Below, one piece after another: positions 50,546 through 58,901 of a stretch of 64,000 nucleotides of DNA. The notes beneath the pieces are model-generated. The model did not search any database. It had not been told where the DNA came from and worked only from the letters and a program-made list of their open reading frames with translations. The translations under genes were made by a program, and so were the position numbers. This DNA comes from Mycolicibacterium rhodesiae NBB3 (GTDB lineage: Bacteria > Actinomycetota > Actinomycetes > Mycobacteriales > Mycobacteriaceae), in contig NC_016604.1 in assembly GCF_000230895.2 (NCBI RefSeq), positions 2,232,001 through 2,296,000 of the forward strand, read 5' to 3'. Positions within the stretch are counted from its first letter, which is position 1. Each line of letters opens with the position of its first letter.

Positions 50546-51765
50546 TCAAGCGGCATCGATGAGCAGGGTGTTTAGCCATTGGCGGTAGTTGGTTGCGAGG
50601 GTGTCGTCGCGTTTGAGGCCGCGTTCGAGTCGGGAGATCGTGATTGGCCAGACGTTGAAATGTGCTGCCGCAGCAGTCAATGTGATGTTGCGGGCTTGGC
50701 GGGCTGGACGTAGGTCGCTGTAGTCGTCGATGGGGCAGGGGGCGGTGAGGTGTCGGAATATCTCGCGGGCGATGGCCCGCTTGAGTAGACGTAGGACGTC
50801 GTTCTTGCTGCGCCCGGCGGCCAGTTGGCGGGCGACGTAATCACGGGTGCGCCGGTCGTGGGACCAGCGGACCAAAGCGATGCGGTGCAGGGCGTTGTTG
50901 GCGGCGCGGTCTCCGCCGCGGGAAAGCGCCGATGCCGACTGGTTTTTCCCGATGAGGCGGGAATCGGTGCCACCCCAGCCAGCATGGCGAACGCTGCTTC
51001 GCTGCGCAGTCGGTGGCTGTTGGTGCCGGCAGTGATGAGCAGTTGGGCTGCGGTGTCGGGGCCCACTCCGTAGGCCGCCCGCAAGGCGGGGTTGATCGTG
51101 GCGGTCAGGGCGTCGAGCTCAGCGGTCAGCTCACGGTCTTGACGCTCGAGGTACCCGATGCGCTGCGCGAGCGCTTTACAGGCGATCAGCACCGACACCG
51201 TGGTGGGGTCCTCGTGTGCGCGGGGGCGGCAGCCGGCCAGCGCTTCGACCAGACGCAGGGTGGTGGGGTAACGGCGGTAACGCTCCCGCAGATCCACCGG
51301 GGCGGTCACGAGCAGGTCCTTGATCTGCTGGATAGCCGCGGTGCGGGCTTTAATTGCACCGCGACGAGCGATCAGCAGCGCTTTGAGGGCTCCGGTGTGC
51401 GGGTCTTTGGCTACGGCAAGACCGTGGCCGGCCAACACCGCACGAGCAGCGCTATAAGCATCGAGTGGATCGGACTTGCCCTGCCGGCGCCGCGCCGACC
51501 GGTCGGGACGGTTGACCTCGACGACGTGAATGTCGTTGGCCTGCATTGCTTGTGTCAACCCTGCGCCGTAGGAGCTGGTGCCCTCAACACCGACAGTGAC
51601 GACCTCGCCGAAACTACGTGCCCAGCAGATCGCGGCCCAGTAGCCAGTCGGGTTGGTGCGGAATTCGGCGTCGCCGAGGGGTTGACCGGTATCGCTGATC
51701 GCCGCGAGGTGGATGGTGTCGAGGTGGGTGTCGGCGCCGATGACGACGCGGCGTGGGAATGTCAC
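50546..51765 (-). pseudogene. IS110 family transposase, frameshifted
   Basis: An IS110-type recombinase broken by one frameshift. The N-terminal RuvC-like DEDD domain is present: Asp in VIGADTHLD, Glu in VGVEGTSSYG, and two Asp in KSDPLDAYSAARA. The C-terminal Tnp_20 domain begins (MLAGVAPIPASSGKTSRHR, with the family's catalytic serine region) and then leaves frame near 50925. The natural continuation (RGGDRAANNALHRIALVRW...) is in another frame down to 50546. The local sequence GCGC suggests that a GC dinucleotide was duplicated. The start is GTG 51765. No functional single-chain product is expected. Confidence 0.9.
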
Positions 51766-51815
51766 GATGGTGGTGTCCTCTCCGTGCAATGAACCGTGCG
51801 GCTAGGTGACAACCC

Positions 51816-51885
51816 GGTAGGGCGGGCAGACAAGACATTGATGAGGCAGCGGACAGGCTCCTGATTAAGTCATGTCCGCCCTACC
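51816..51885. repeat. Large inverted repeat, candidate IS110 bridge-RNA region
   Basis: GGTAGGGCGG (51816-51825) is complementary to CCGCCCTACC (51876-51885), and the flanks (ACAACCC... and ...GGGCTGTTGT) extend the pairing imperfectly to about 20 bases per arm, with a loop of about 50. It lies directly upstream of the transposase start, where IS110-group elements encode their bridge RNA. Boundaries of the element (no terminal inverted repeats are expected) were not determined. Confidence 0.5.
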
Positions 51886-52051
51886 AGGGCTGTTGTGGTA
51901 CTTGCCCGCACGTCGCCGGTGAGACAAATCAATTGGAAGACAACCCAGCAGGGCGCCAGTCAGAGGCCGAGTCATCACCGGCGGCGAACGAGCAAGACCA
52001 TCCTCACCCGAACCCGTTTAACGGAATCAATGTCAGAGGGTCGATGTAGTG

Positions 52052-52067
52052 TCGAACACATGTTCGA
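52052..52067. promoter_or_regulatory. LexA (SOS) box overlapping the HNH gene start
   Basis: TCGAACACATGTTCGA is a perfect match to the mycobacterial LexA box TCGAACnnnnGTTCGA. The spacer ACAT contains the start codon's first bases: ATG is 52060-52062. LexA bound here would block transcription at the beginning of the coding region. Confidence 0.93.
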
Positions 52068-53574
52068 TTCGAACTTCGTGGGCGTGACCGATGCGGCGGT
52101 GGTGGCCGCGATCGCCGACGGTGCGCGGGCCGAAGCGGCGGCCGCGGCGCGTCGGTTGGCCGCGATCGCTGAACTCAAGCGTCGCCGAGTGCTCGATGAT
52201 GACGAGCGGGCGCGGTGGGCGTGTGATGGGTGGGATTGCGCGGCCGCCGAGGTCGCCGCGGCGATGAACATCACCTCGCGGAAGGCCTCGGGTCAGATGC
52301 GCATCGCGGTCGCGTTGCGTGACCACCTGCCTGCGGTGGCGGAGTTGTTCAGCCGTGGTGATCTCAGTGCGCGGGTGGTGGGGGCGATCACCTGGCGTAC
52401 CCAATTGATCACCGACGAGGCGGTGTGGGCGGTGATCGACCGCGCGATCGCCACGCGGGCGGGCACGTGGGGGCCGCTGGCCGAGGACAAGTTGATCGCC
52501 GCGGTGGATGCGTTGGTCCTTGAATTCGACAAGGACGCGCTGCTCCACGCCAAGCGTGCCGAGCGGACCCGCGACTTCTTCGTCGGCGATCGCGAGGACG
52601 AAAACGGGGTGACGTCGGTGTGGGGCCGGCTCAATGCTGCTGATGCCGCGGCGCTGAAGGGCAAGATCGCGGCGATGGCGGCCACGGTGTGCGACAACGA
52701 TCCCCGCACGGCCAATGAGCGGCGCGCGGATGCGTTGCGGGCGTTGGCCGATAACAACGATCATCTGCCGTGTGCGTGTGACACACCGAACTGTCCTGCA
52801 CGGGAGAATCATCCGGCACCGCGGTCCTCGGTGGTCGTCACGGTCTATACCGACCAAGCGACCCTCGACGGGCTACAGAACACGACGCAGCAGCAGAACA
52901 CTGCGCCGGAGCTCACGGAGCCGGAGGCCGCGGCACCGCAAGCTGCCCCCGCAGCCCCGCCCTCGACTCCTGCGCCTGCCGCCCCCGTTTCAGCGGGCAC
53001 GGCATTGTTGTCGGGTACTGAGGTGATGCCCACCCCGCTGCTGGCCCAGCTGTTGCGCAACGGCGCCAAAATACGGCCGTTGTGCACCCCCATTGATGCG
53101 CAACCCGAGTCGGGGTATCGGCCCTCGGCGCAGCTGGCGCGGTTTGTGCGCGGCCGGGATCTGACATGCCGATTCCCCGGCTGCACCGCACCGGCGCAGA
53201 ATTGCGACATAGACCATGTGATCCCCTATCCGCTGGGGGCCACGCATCCGTCGAACCTGGCGTGCCTGTGCCGAAAACACCACCTGCTCAAAACGTTTTG
53301 GACCGGAGACTGGAAACTCGAACTCCTGCCCGATGGTGCGGCGGTGTGGACATCCCCGACCGGGAAGAGATACACGACGCATCCGGGGAGTCGAAGTTAC
53401 TTCCCGGACTGGGACACCCACACCGGGGAGCTGCCACCCCCGCCCACACCGCAGAGATTCAGCACCGACCGGGCCTTGATGATGCCCCAACGCCAGCGCA
53501 CCCGAGCCCAAGACCGCGCCGCCCGCATCAAAGCCGAACGCAAACACAACAACTCCGACCCGCCCCCGTTCTAG
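52060..53574 (+). CDS. DUF222/HNH endonuclease-domain protein (13E12 repeat family)
   Basis: A 504-residue member of the mycobacterial 13E12 family. An N-terminal DUF222 domain (about 1-300, Ala-rich helices, RRLAAIAELKRRR, AAEVAAAMNITSRKAS) is followed by a Pro/Ala-rich linker (about 285-330) and a C-terminal HNH motif (CRFPGCTAPAQNCDIDHVIPY...CLCRKHHLLK) with four cysteines and the His-Asn-His core. These genes behave like mobile repeats; a nuclease role is likely but unproven. The start is set by the LexA box overlap; an upstream in-frame ATG exists. It probably responds to DNA damage. Confidence 0.9.
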   Translation: MFDSNFVGVTDAAVVAAIADGARAEAAAAARRLAAIAELKRRRVLDDDERARWACDGWDCAAAEVAAAMNITSRKASGQMRIAVALRDHLPAVAELFSRGDLSARVVGAITWRTQLITDEAVWAVIDRAIATRAGTWGPLAEDKLIAAVDALVLEFDKDALLHAKRAERTRDFFVGDREDENGVTSVWGRLNAADAAALKGKIAAMAATVCDNDPRTANERRADALRALADNNDHLPCACDTPNCPARENHPAPRSSVVVTVYTDQATLDGLQNTTQQQNTAPELTEPEAAAPQAAPAAPPSTPAPAAPVSAGTALLSGTEVMPTPLLAQLLRNGAKIRPLCTPIDAQPESGYRPSAQLARFVRGRDLTCRFPGCTAPAQNCDIDHVIPYPLGATHPSNLACLCRKHHLLKTFWTGDWKLELLPDGAAVWTSPTGKRYTTHPGSRSYFPDWDTHTGELPPPPTPQRFSTDRALMMPQRQRTRAQDRAARIKAERKHNNSDPPPF

Positions 53575-53685
53575 GTGGACCAGGCACCGTTGCGGCGGTC
53601 GGCAACAAACGGGCCATCTCGTCACGGTCGAAAGACGGCTGTCGTTTTACGGGTCCGACACTGATTCCGCGCGTACCGTTGGCTA

Positions 53686-53691
53686 TATAAC
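53686..53691 (+). promoter_or_regulatory. Candidate -10 element
   Basis: TATAAC lies 25 bases before the GTG of the MPT63-like gene, in otherwise unremarkable DNA (53575-53715). A -35 was not recognised. Confidence 0.4.
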
Positions 53692-53715
53692 TGCAGGCCA
53701 ATGAGGGGAGTCGGC

Positions 53716-54195
53716 GTGAACGTCACGAAGCTAGCCGGAGCGGTCGCCGCTACCGCGATCACGTTCGGAATCGGTGCCGCCACCATCGCACCGGCTTCGG
53801 CGGTCGACAACATCAAGCCATTCGGCAACCAAGTGCGAATGCTTGACTCCAACGGTTTTCCAATGATCGGTTACACGGTGAGAGATCTTTCCCCGAGCTC
53901 CGACCCCGTGCCGCACAACGGCCAGTTGTATGAAGCCACGATGACCGTTGATGCGTTCGGCGGGGTGGCCAATCCCGAGATCCAACGGTTCAACGCCCGC
54001 GCTGAGAATAGGGCGATGTACCGTCTACTCACCGCCGCAGGCATCGGAGGCCCGGTACAGCCGGGTGGCAGCGCGACCGGCAAGCTCTATTTCGAGGTCG
54101 TGGGCGAGGCGCCCAACAGCGTCGTCTACAACGACGGCACTCGAGACGTCATCGCTTGGGTGCCCGGTCCCCCTGAGGGGGGTACGCGCCCCTAG
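53716..54195 (+). CDS. Secreted MPT63-like (DUF1942) immunogenic-protein family
   Basis: A 159-residue protein with a signal peptide (about residues 1-30, ending PASA-VDN). The mature beta-sandwich is like M. tuberculosis MPT63: VRDLSPSSDPVP, LYEATMTVDAFGG, EIQRFNAR and TGKLYFEVVGEAP. It is exported and its function is unknown. GTG 53716 is preferred because GGGGAG lies 5 bases before it; an upstream ATG at 53701 would leave no good ribosome site. The 47 bases between its stop and the aspB stop hold nothing notable. Confidence 0.85.
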   Translation: MNVTKLAGAVAATAITFGIGAATIAPASAVDNIKPFGNQVRMLDSNGFPMIGYTVRDLSPSSDPVPHNGQLYEATMTVDAFGGVANPEIQRFNARAENRAMYRLLTAAGIGGPVQPGGSATGKLYFEVVGEAPNSVVYNDGTRDVIAWVPGPPEGGTRP

Positions 54196-54242
54196 CGGTA
54201 GCGATTCAATCGTCCTCCCTAAACAACTCGCCCACCACCGTT

Positions 54243-55397
54243 CTAGCCGAGCCAGGTGGCAATGCGGCGCACGGCCTCCTCGATATCATCCGACGGTCCC
54301 GCGAAGGACAGCCGTACGAACGATCCGCCGTGCACGGTGTCGAAGTCGATGCCTGGCGCGATGGCAACACCTGTGTCGGCCAGCAGCTTTGAGCAGAACG
54401 ACAGCGAATCTTCGGTGTGCTGCGACACGTCGGCATACACGTAGAAGGCACCGTCGGTGGGTGCCAATTTGTCGATGCCGATACCCCGCAGGCCATCGAG
54501 AAGCAGTCGCCGATTGCTCGCGTAGTGATGCAGCAGCGCGTCGGCCTCCGCCTTGGACTCAGGCGTGAAGGCCGCGACGGCGGCGACCTGCGCCAGTGTC
54601 GGCGGGCAGATGGTGAAGTTGCCCGTCAGGCGGTCGACGGCGCGCTGCAACTCCTGCGGCACGAGCATCCATCCGAGTCGCCAACCGGTCATCGCGTAGT
54701 ACTTCGAAAAGCTGTTGACCACAATGGCTTCGCGCGATGTCTGCCATGCGCAACTCGTCGCGGGTGCACCCTCGTAGACCAGTCCGTGGTACACCTCGTC
54801 GCTGATCAGCCGGACGTTCGACTCCGCACACCACGACGCGATCGCGGCGAGTTCCTCCGGCGGGATCACCGTGCCGGTGGGGTTGGCGGGGCTGGCGACG
54901 ATCACACCTTGTACAGGCGGATCGAGTTCGGCCAACATCTGCGCTGTCGGCTGGAACCGGGTATCTGGACCGCACGGAATCTCGACGACCTCACAACCCA
55001 GCGCCGACAGGATGTTTCGGTAACACGGATATCCAGGACTCGCGATCGCGACCCGGTCGCCGGCATCGAACGAAGCGAGGAACGCCAGTAGGAAGCCGCC
55101 GCTGGAACCGGTCGTGATCACCACGTCCGCCGGGTCGACCGCGAGTCCGTGCCGGCCCTGATAAGACGCCGCAATCGCCGAGCGCAGCTCCGGGATGCCG
55201 AGCGCCACCGTGTAGCCGAGGACGGTGCTGTCCAACGCCGCCTTGGCCGCTGCGCGTACGGCCCGGGGGGCTCCAGCACTGGGCTGGCCGGCAGACAGGT
55301 TCACCAGATCACCATGGCTGCGTTGACGTTCGGCGGCGGCCAGCCACACATCCATGACGTAGAACGGCGGAATGCCTGCCCGCAATGCGACGGTCAT
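54243..55397 (-). CDS. aspB: Pyridoxal-phosphate aminotransferase (AspB-like)
   Basis: A 384-residue class I aminotransferase. The SPANPTG motif and the PLP lysine in VNSFSKYYAMTGWRLG are present, with Arg in FVRLSFAG binding the substrate carboxylate. M. tuberculosis has aspB here next to fadE33. It may handle an amino acid linked to the steroid (HIP) operon or a general amino donor; the substrate is not fixed. ATG 55397 is 4 bases after the stop of the PhnD-like gene, so the two are one operon. Confidence 0.88.
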   Translation of the reverse strand: MTVALRAGIPPFYVMDVWLAAAERQRSHGDLVNLSAGQPSAGAPRAVRAAAKAALDSTVLGYTVALGIPELRSAIAASYQGRHGLAVDPADVVITTGSSGGFLLAFLASFDAGDRVAIASPGYPCYRNILSALGCEVVEIPCGPDTRFQPTAQMLAELDPPVQGVIVASPANPTGTVIPPEELAAIASWCAESNVRLISDEVYHGLVYEGAPATSCAWQTSREAIVVNSFSKYYAMTGWRLGWMLVPQELQRAVDRLTGNFTICPPTLAQVAAVAAFTPESKAEADALLHHYASNRRLLLDGLRGIGIDKLAPTDGAFYVYADVSQHTEDSLSFCSKLLADTGVAIAPGIDFDTVHGGSFVRLSFAGPSDDIEEAVRRIATWLG

Positions 55398-55401
55398 CGG
55401 G

Positions 55402-56133
55402 TCACGCAGCCAGCTGATCGAGGTCGTGAAAGAACGGATGTACATCGGCGTAGTAATACGGCTTGAGGCCGCCGTAGATGCCGCTCCAGTCGGGTTCCCA
55501 GGCGAGGAGTGCGTCCAGAAGCGTTCCGCAGATGGCTTGACCGAGGTTCGTGCGCGCGATGACCACCGGCGGTTTGCAGTTGTCGTACTGGCCGATGACC
55601 TTCGTCGTCCCGGCGTTCGCGGTCGTCGTTCTCCACACGTCCTCGAGGACCATCGTCGCGCGGATCTTTCCGGCGACGACGGCATCGATCTGGCCCTGCC
55701 ACGCCGCGACCGGTCGGGAATGCCAGAAGGTGTCCCACGTCTCGCCGATTCGGTTCAACAGGATGGCCGGTGCGAAGTAGCTCGATGTGCACGAGGTGTT
55801 GATGTATCCGTAGTCCGCACCGGTCAAATCCTTCAGCCCGGTCGCGGGGTCGTCGGCGCTGACGACGAGCAGGCTGGTCTGGCGGGGGTTACCGGTGAAC
55901 TTCGACGTCGCAATCGCCAGACCGCGGTAGTGCTCCTCACCGCTTCGGACCATCCGGTGAAAATCCGCCGTCGGAATATAGGCGATGTCGGGCCGGTGGT
56001 CGGCGAGTGCCTGGTCGATGGCGGCGAGGTCAGCCGTCTCCTCTGCTGCGATCCCGACTGCGGCGAGGGTGCTCGTCCACGGCTCCGCACAGGCCGGCAG
56101 GCCGAGGTTCTGGTCCAAGACGAAGCGCAACAT
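55402..56133 (-). CDS. PhnD-like substrate-binding-fold protein without signal peptide
   Basis: A 243-residue protein of the phosphate/phosphonate binding protein (PhnD) family. MLRFVLDQNLGLP begins directly with the first beta strand and helix. Conserved parts include IAYIPTADFHRM, LLVVSADDPATGLKDLTG and the STS-type CTSSYFAP. No signal peptide or lipobox is seen, so it is probably cytosolic and not a transporter component. No permease is nearby. It is coupled to aspB. The ligand is unknown. Confidence 0.7.
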   Translation of the reverse strand: MLRFVLDQNLGLPACAEPWTSTLAAVGIAAEETADLAAIDQALADHRPDIAYIPTADFHRMVRSGEEHYRGLAIATSKFTGNPRQTSLLVVSADDPATGLKDLTGADYGYINTSCTSSYFAPAILLNRIGETWDTFWHSRPVAAWQGQIDAVVAGKIRATMVLEDVWRTTTANAGTTKVIGQYDNCKPPVVIARTNLGQAICGTLLDALLAWEPDWSGIYGGLKPYYYADVHPFFHDLDQLAA

Positions 56134-56193
56134 TTCCGCGAGCCTACGTCGGAACCATCAGGACCGCGGCTGGTTACCTGCCAGAATCCTCGG

Positions 56194-57009
56194 ATGGACG
56201 ACTGGTGGGACTCTCGTGTGGTCGCCGTCGACGGCACGCGCAGTCCGGTTCGGATCGCTGGACCTGAATCGGGGGAGCCGGTGCTGTTCGTCCACGGCAA
56301 CAATGCGGGCGCCGACTGGTACCCGCTCGCGGCTCCGGTCGCCGAGTTCGCCCGCGTCATCGCGCCGGAACTGCCTGGGTTCGGCGCCGCCGACAAGGCC
56401 GCGGATTGGGGCTACACCGTCGCGCATTACGCCGCACACCTCGACGGGCTGCTCACCCAGGTGGAGACACGGCCGGTACATCTCGTGGCGCACGACTTCG
56501 GCGGACCGTTCGCGCTCGCCTGGGCCGCCGACCATCTCGACCGGACCGCCAGCATCACCCTTATCAACACACCGCGGCGCATCAATCACACCGCGGCGAA
56601 AATCTGGCGCACACCGGTGCTCGGCGAACTCTCCGGAGTCATCGCCAACGCCCCGATGCTCCACGCGATCATGAAGCGCACCGATCCCGGGCTGCCCGAC
56701 GAGCACCGCCGACAGATCATCGAACACATGCTGGTGCCCGGCACCAAACGCGCCGTCGTCGAGCTGTACCGCGCGACCGGAGAACACGCCATCGAACCGT
56801 ACGTCGACCGGCTGGCAAAATTCAGCGGCGACGTGCTCGTCGTCTGGGGTGACAACGATGCCTACATCGGGCTCGATCAAGCCGAGGAACAACGGCAGAT
56901 CTTTCGCAGCGGGCGCGTGGAAGTCATTGCCGGATGCGGACATTGGCCGTGGCTCGAAAAGCCCGACGTGGTGGCCGGAGCACTGACCGGCTTTCTGCGC
57001 CGCGGCTAG
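56194..57009 (+). CDS. Alpha/beta hydrolase with Asp nucleophile
   Basis: A 271-residue alpha/beta hydrolase. The oxyanion segment FVHGNNAGADWYPLAAP is at about residue 30. The nucleophile elbow reads AHDFGG with Asp, as in haloalkane dehalogenases and epoxide hydrolases. The His is in GCGHWPW and the charge-relay Asp in WGDNDAYIG. Substrate unknown; placement among HIP-degradation genes is suggestive only. It diverges from the PhnD gene. Its stop shares CTAG with fadE33 (57006-57009). Confidence 0.82.
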   Translation: MDDWWDSRVVAVDGTRSPVRIAGPESGEPVLFVHGNNAGADWYPLAAPVAEFARVIAPELPGFGAADKAADWGYTVAHYAAHLDGLLTQVETRPVHLVAHDFGGPFALAWAADHLDRTASITLINTPRRINHTAAKIWRTPVLGELSGVIANAPMLHAIMKRTDPGLPDEHRRQIIEHMLVPGTKRAVVELYRATGEHAIEPYVDRLAKFSGDVLVVWGDNDAYIGLDQAEEQRQIFRSGRVEVIAGCGHWPWLEKPDVVAGALTGFLRRG

Positions 57010-57947
57010 AGGACTTCCGATTCGAGTCGGCGCAGGTGCTCCCGCGGTGGCCCGAGCAGCTGCGCACTGCCGTGCGCACGCTTGAAGTACAGCTGAATGT
57101 CGTGTTCCCAGGTGATGGCGATGCCGCCGTGCATCTGCACCGCCTCGCCCGCCACCTTCGAGAACGCCTCGCTTGCGGAGAAGCGAGCAAGCGCCGCCGA
57201 CGTCGGCGAGGGTTCTGCAACAGCGTCATTGACCACCGCGCGTGCGGACTGAACCGCGACGTACAGATCGGCCATCCGGTGTTTGAGCGCCTGGAAACTG
57301 CCGATCGGCCTGCCGAACTGGACCCGGTCCTTCGTGTACTCAACCGTGAGGTCGAGACACCGCGCGGCCGCGCCGATCTGCTCGACGGCCATCAGGATCG
57401 CCGCCGTGTCCGCCAGCCCCGGGTCGGCGCCGATCTCGGTGTCGCTCTGCGACTCGACGCGGGCCAGCCTGCGCGTCAGATCCATGGCGTCCACGCGGTG
57501 CGCGGTGAACTCCGTCAGTCGCCGCAGCCGTTGACCATCCGCCACGATCGCGATATCAGCGACGTCGCCATTGATCACCACGTCCCGATCGAACACGACG
57601 GTGCCGATCTTCGTGCCCGCCGCCAGTTCCTCGAGCGCGTCGGTGTCCGGCTGATCGGCGGCCAGTAGCGCCAGCTCGGCCAGCGTCGTGCCGAGCAGCG
57701 GTGTCGGCACGAGTGCCTTGCCCAGTTCCTCGATGACGACGGCGGCATCGGCGAGCTCGCCGCCCGCTCCGCCCAGTTCCTCGGGCACCACCAGCGCGGC
57801 AGCACCCACCTGCTCGCACAACAACTTCCAGAGTGACTCGTCGTAGCCGCGCTCGGATTCGATCGCTTGCCGCACGGCCGCGGGCGACGCGTGCTTCTCG
57901 ACCAGCGCGGCTACCGTCCCGCGCAGCAGTTCCCGTTCTTCGCTCAC
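57006..57947 (-). CDS. fadE33: Acyl-CoA dehydrogenase subunit FadE33
   Basis: A 313-residue ACAD-like protein lacking the full length of a standard enzyme, as expected of the smaller subunits in mycobacterial steroid dehydrogenases that pair with a second FadE. The C-terminal FAD-binding helix bundle is visible (TKDRVQFGRPIGSFQALKHRMADLY and GGIAITWEHDIQLYFKRAHG). GTG 57947 overlaps the fadE32 stop (GTGA). Part of the KstR2 regulon operon fadD3-fadE31-fadE32-fadE33. It likely acts on a HIP-derived acyl-CoA. Confidence 0.9.
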   Translation of the reverse strand: MSEERELLRGTVAALVEKHASPAAVRQAIESERGYDESLWKLLCEQVGAAALVVPEELGGAGGELADAAVVIEELGKALVPTPLLGTTLAELALLAADQPDTDALEELAAGTKIGTVVFDRDVVINGDVADIAIVADGQRLRRLTEFTAHRVDAMDLTRRLARVESQSDTEIGADPGLADTAAILMAVEQIGAAARCLDLTVEYTKDRVQFGRPIGSFQALKHRMADLYVAVQSARAVVNDAVAEPSPTSAALARFSASEAFSKVAGEAVQMHGGIAITWEHDIQLYFKRAHGSAQLLGPPREHLRRLESEVL

Positions 57948-58897
57948 AGTGCCTCCAGAAGGCGTCGCCGATGCAATCCGGGATCCCCCCACGCCGAGCG
58001 CAGCGCCTGCACCCGCAACAGCCACAGCGACATGTCGTGTTCCTGCGTGAAGCCGATGGCACCGTGGGTCTGCAACGCGGAGCGCGCGGCCAGCAGCGCG
58101 GCATCCGATGCGGCAACCTTGGCGGCGCTGACATCCCGTGCGGTCTCCGGTGACTGGTCGGCCACCGCCAGCGCCGCCCCGTAGACCAGGGGACGCGCGA
58201 GTTCCAGCGCGATGTGGACATCGGCGAGTTTGTGTTTGATTGCTTGATACGAACCGATCACGTTGCCGAACTGGCTGCGCTGCTTGGCGTATTCGACCGA
58301 CATGTCGAGCAGGGCTTGTCCTGCTCCGACCAATTGAGCTGCTGTCGCTAACACGCCGAACTCGTATGCGCGTGCCACGTCGGCCGCCTGACCGCCACCG
58401 GAAGCGCTGACCTCGAACAGTTTTCGGGTCGGGTCGACGGATTCCAGCTGCTCGCCCGCGGCGCCGTCACTGGCCTTCCCGTCGGTCGCCACCAGGATCA
58501 CGCCCGCGGTATCGGCATCGACTGCCCGCGGCACCTGCGGAGGCATGGCGACAGTCGCGATCAGCTCACCCGACGCCAGTGCGGCGCTGCGCTCGTCGTC
58601 GACGAGCAGAATTGGCGCAACAGCGATGGATTCGGTCACGGGGCCGGGGACACACCACCGGCCCAGCCGCTCTGCGGCGACCACGAGGTCGACGGGGTGT
58701 GCCTCGATGCCGTCAAACTTCTCGGGCACGATCAGTGCGGTAACGCCCAGTTCCGCGAGCTGTGCCCACACCTTGCGGCCCGGTGCGGTGTCCCCAGCCG
58801 CCCAAGCCCGTATCGCCGCGGGCATATCGGCGGCACCGAGCGCGGCGTCGATACTGGCGGCGAAGTCGCGCTGCTGTTCGTCTATCTCAAAGTTCAT
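57944..58897 (-). CDS. fadE32: Acyl-CoA dehydrogenase subunit FadE32
   Basis: A 317-residue partner-type acyl-CoA dehydrogenase. The AKQRSQFGNVIGSYQAIKHKLADVHIALELARPLVYG segment and GAIGFTQEHDMSLWLLR belong to the FAD-binding C-terminal half. ATG 58897 is 4 bases after the fadE31 stop. It is likely to form a complex with FadE31 or FadE33. In M. tuberculosis FadE32 has been implicated in late HIP degradation. Confidence 0.92.
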   Translation of the reverse strand: MNFEIDEQQRDFAASIDAALGAADMPAAIRAWAAGDTAPGRKVWAQLAELGVTALIVPEKFDGIEAHPVDLVVAAERLGRWCVPGPVTESIAVAPILLVDDERSAALASGELIATVAMPPQVPRAVDADTAGVILVATDGKASDGAAGEQLESVDPTRKLFEVSASGGGQAADVARAYEFGVLATAAQLVGAGQALLDMSVEYAKQRSQFGNVIGSYQAIKHKLADVHIALELARPLVYGAALAVADQSPETARDVSAAKVAASDAALLAARSALQTHGAIGFTQEHDMSLWLLRVQALRSAWGDPGLHRRRLLEAL

Positions 58898-58901
58898 GTG
58901 T

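Noticed and set aside
50900..50950. Programmed ribosomal frameshifting to make the full IS110 transposase.
   Set aside because: IS110 family members normally have one uninterrupted frame, and there is no slippery heptamer with a downstream structure at the site. A GC duplication explains it better.
51895..52059. A 55-residue N-terminal extension of the HNH gene.
   Set aside because: It is basic and unconserved in appearance. The LexA box at 52052 overlaps ATG 52060, which makes that start more likely.
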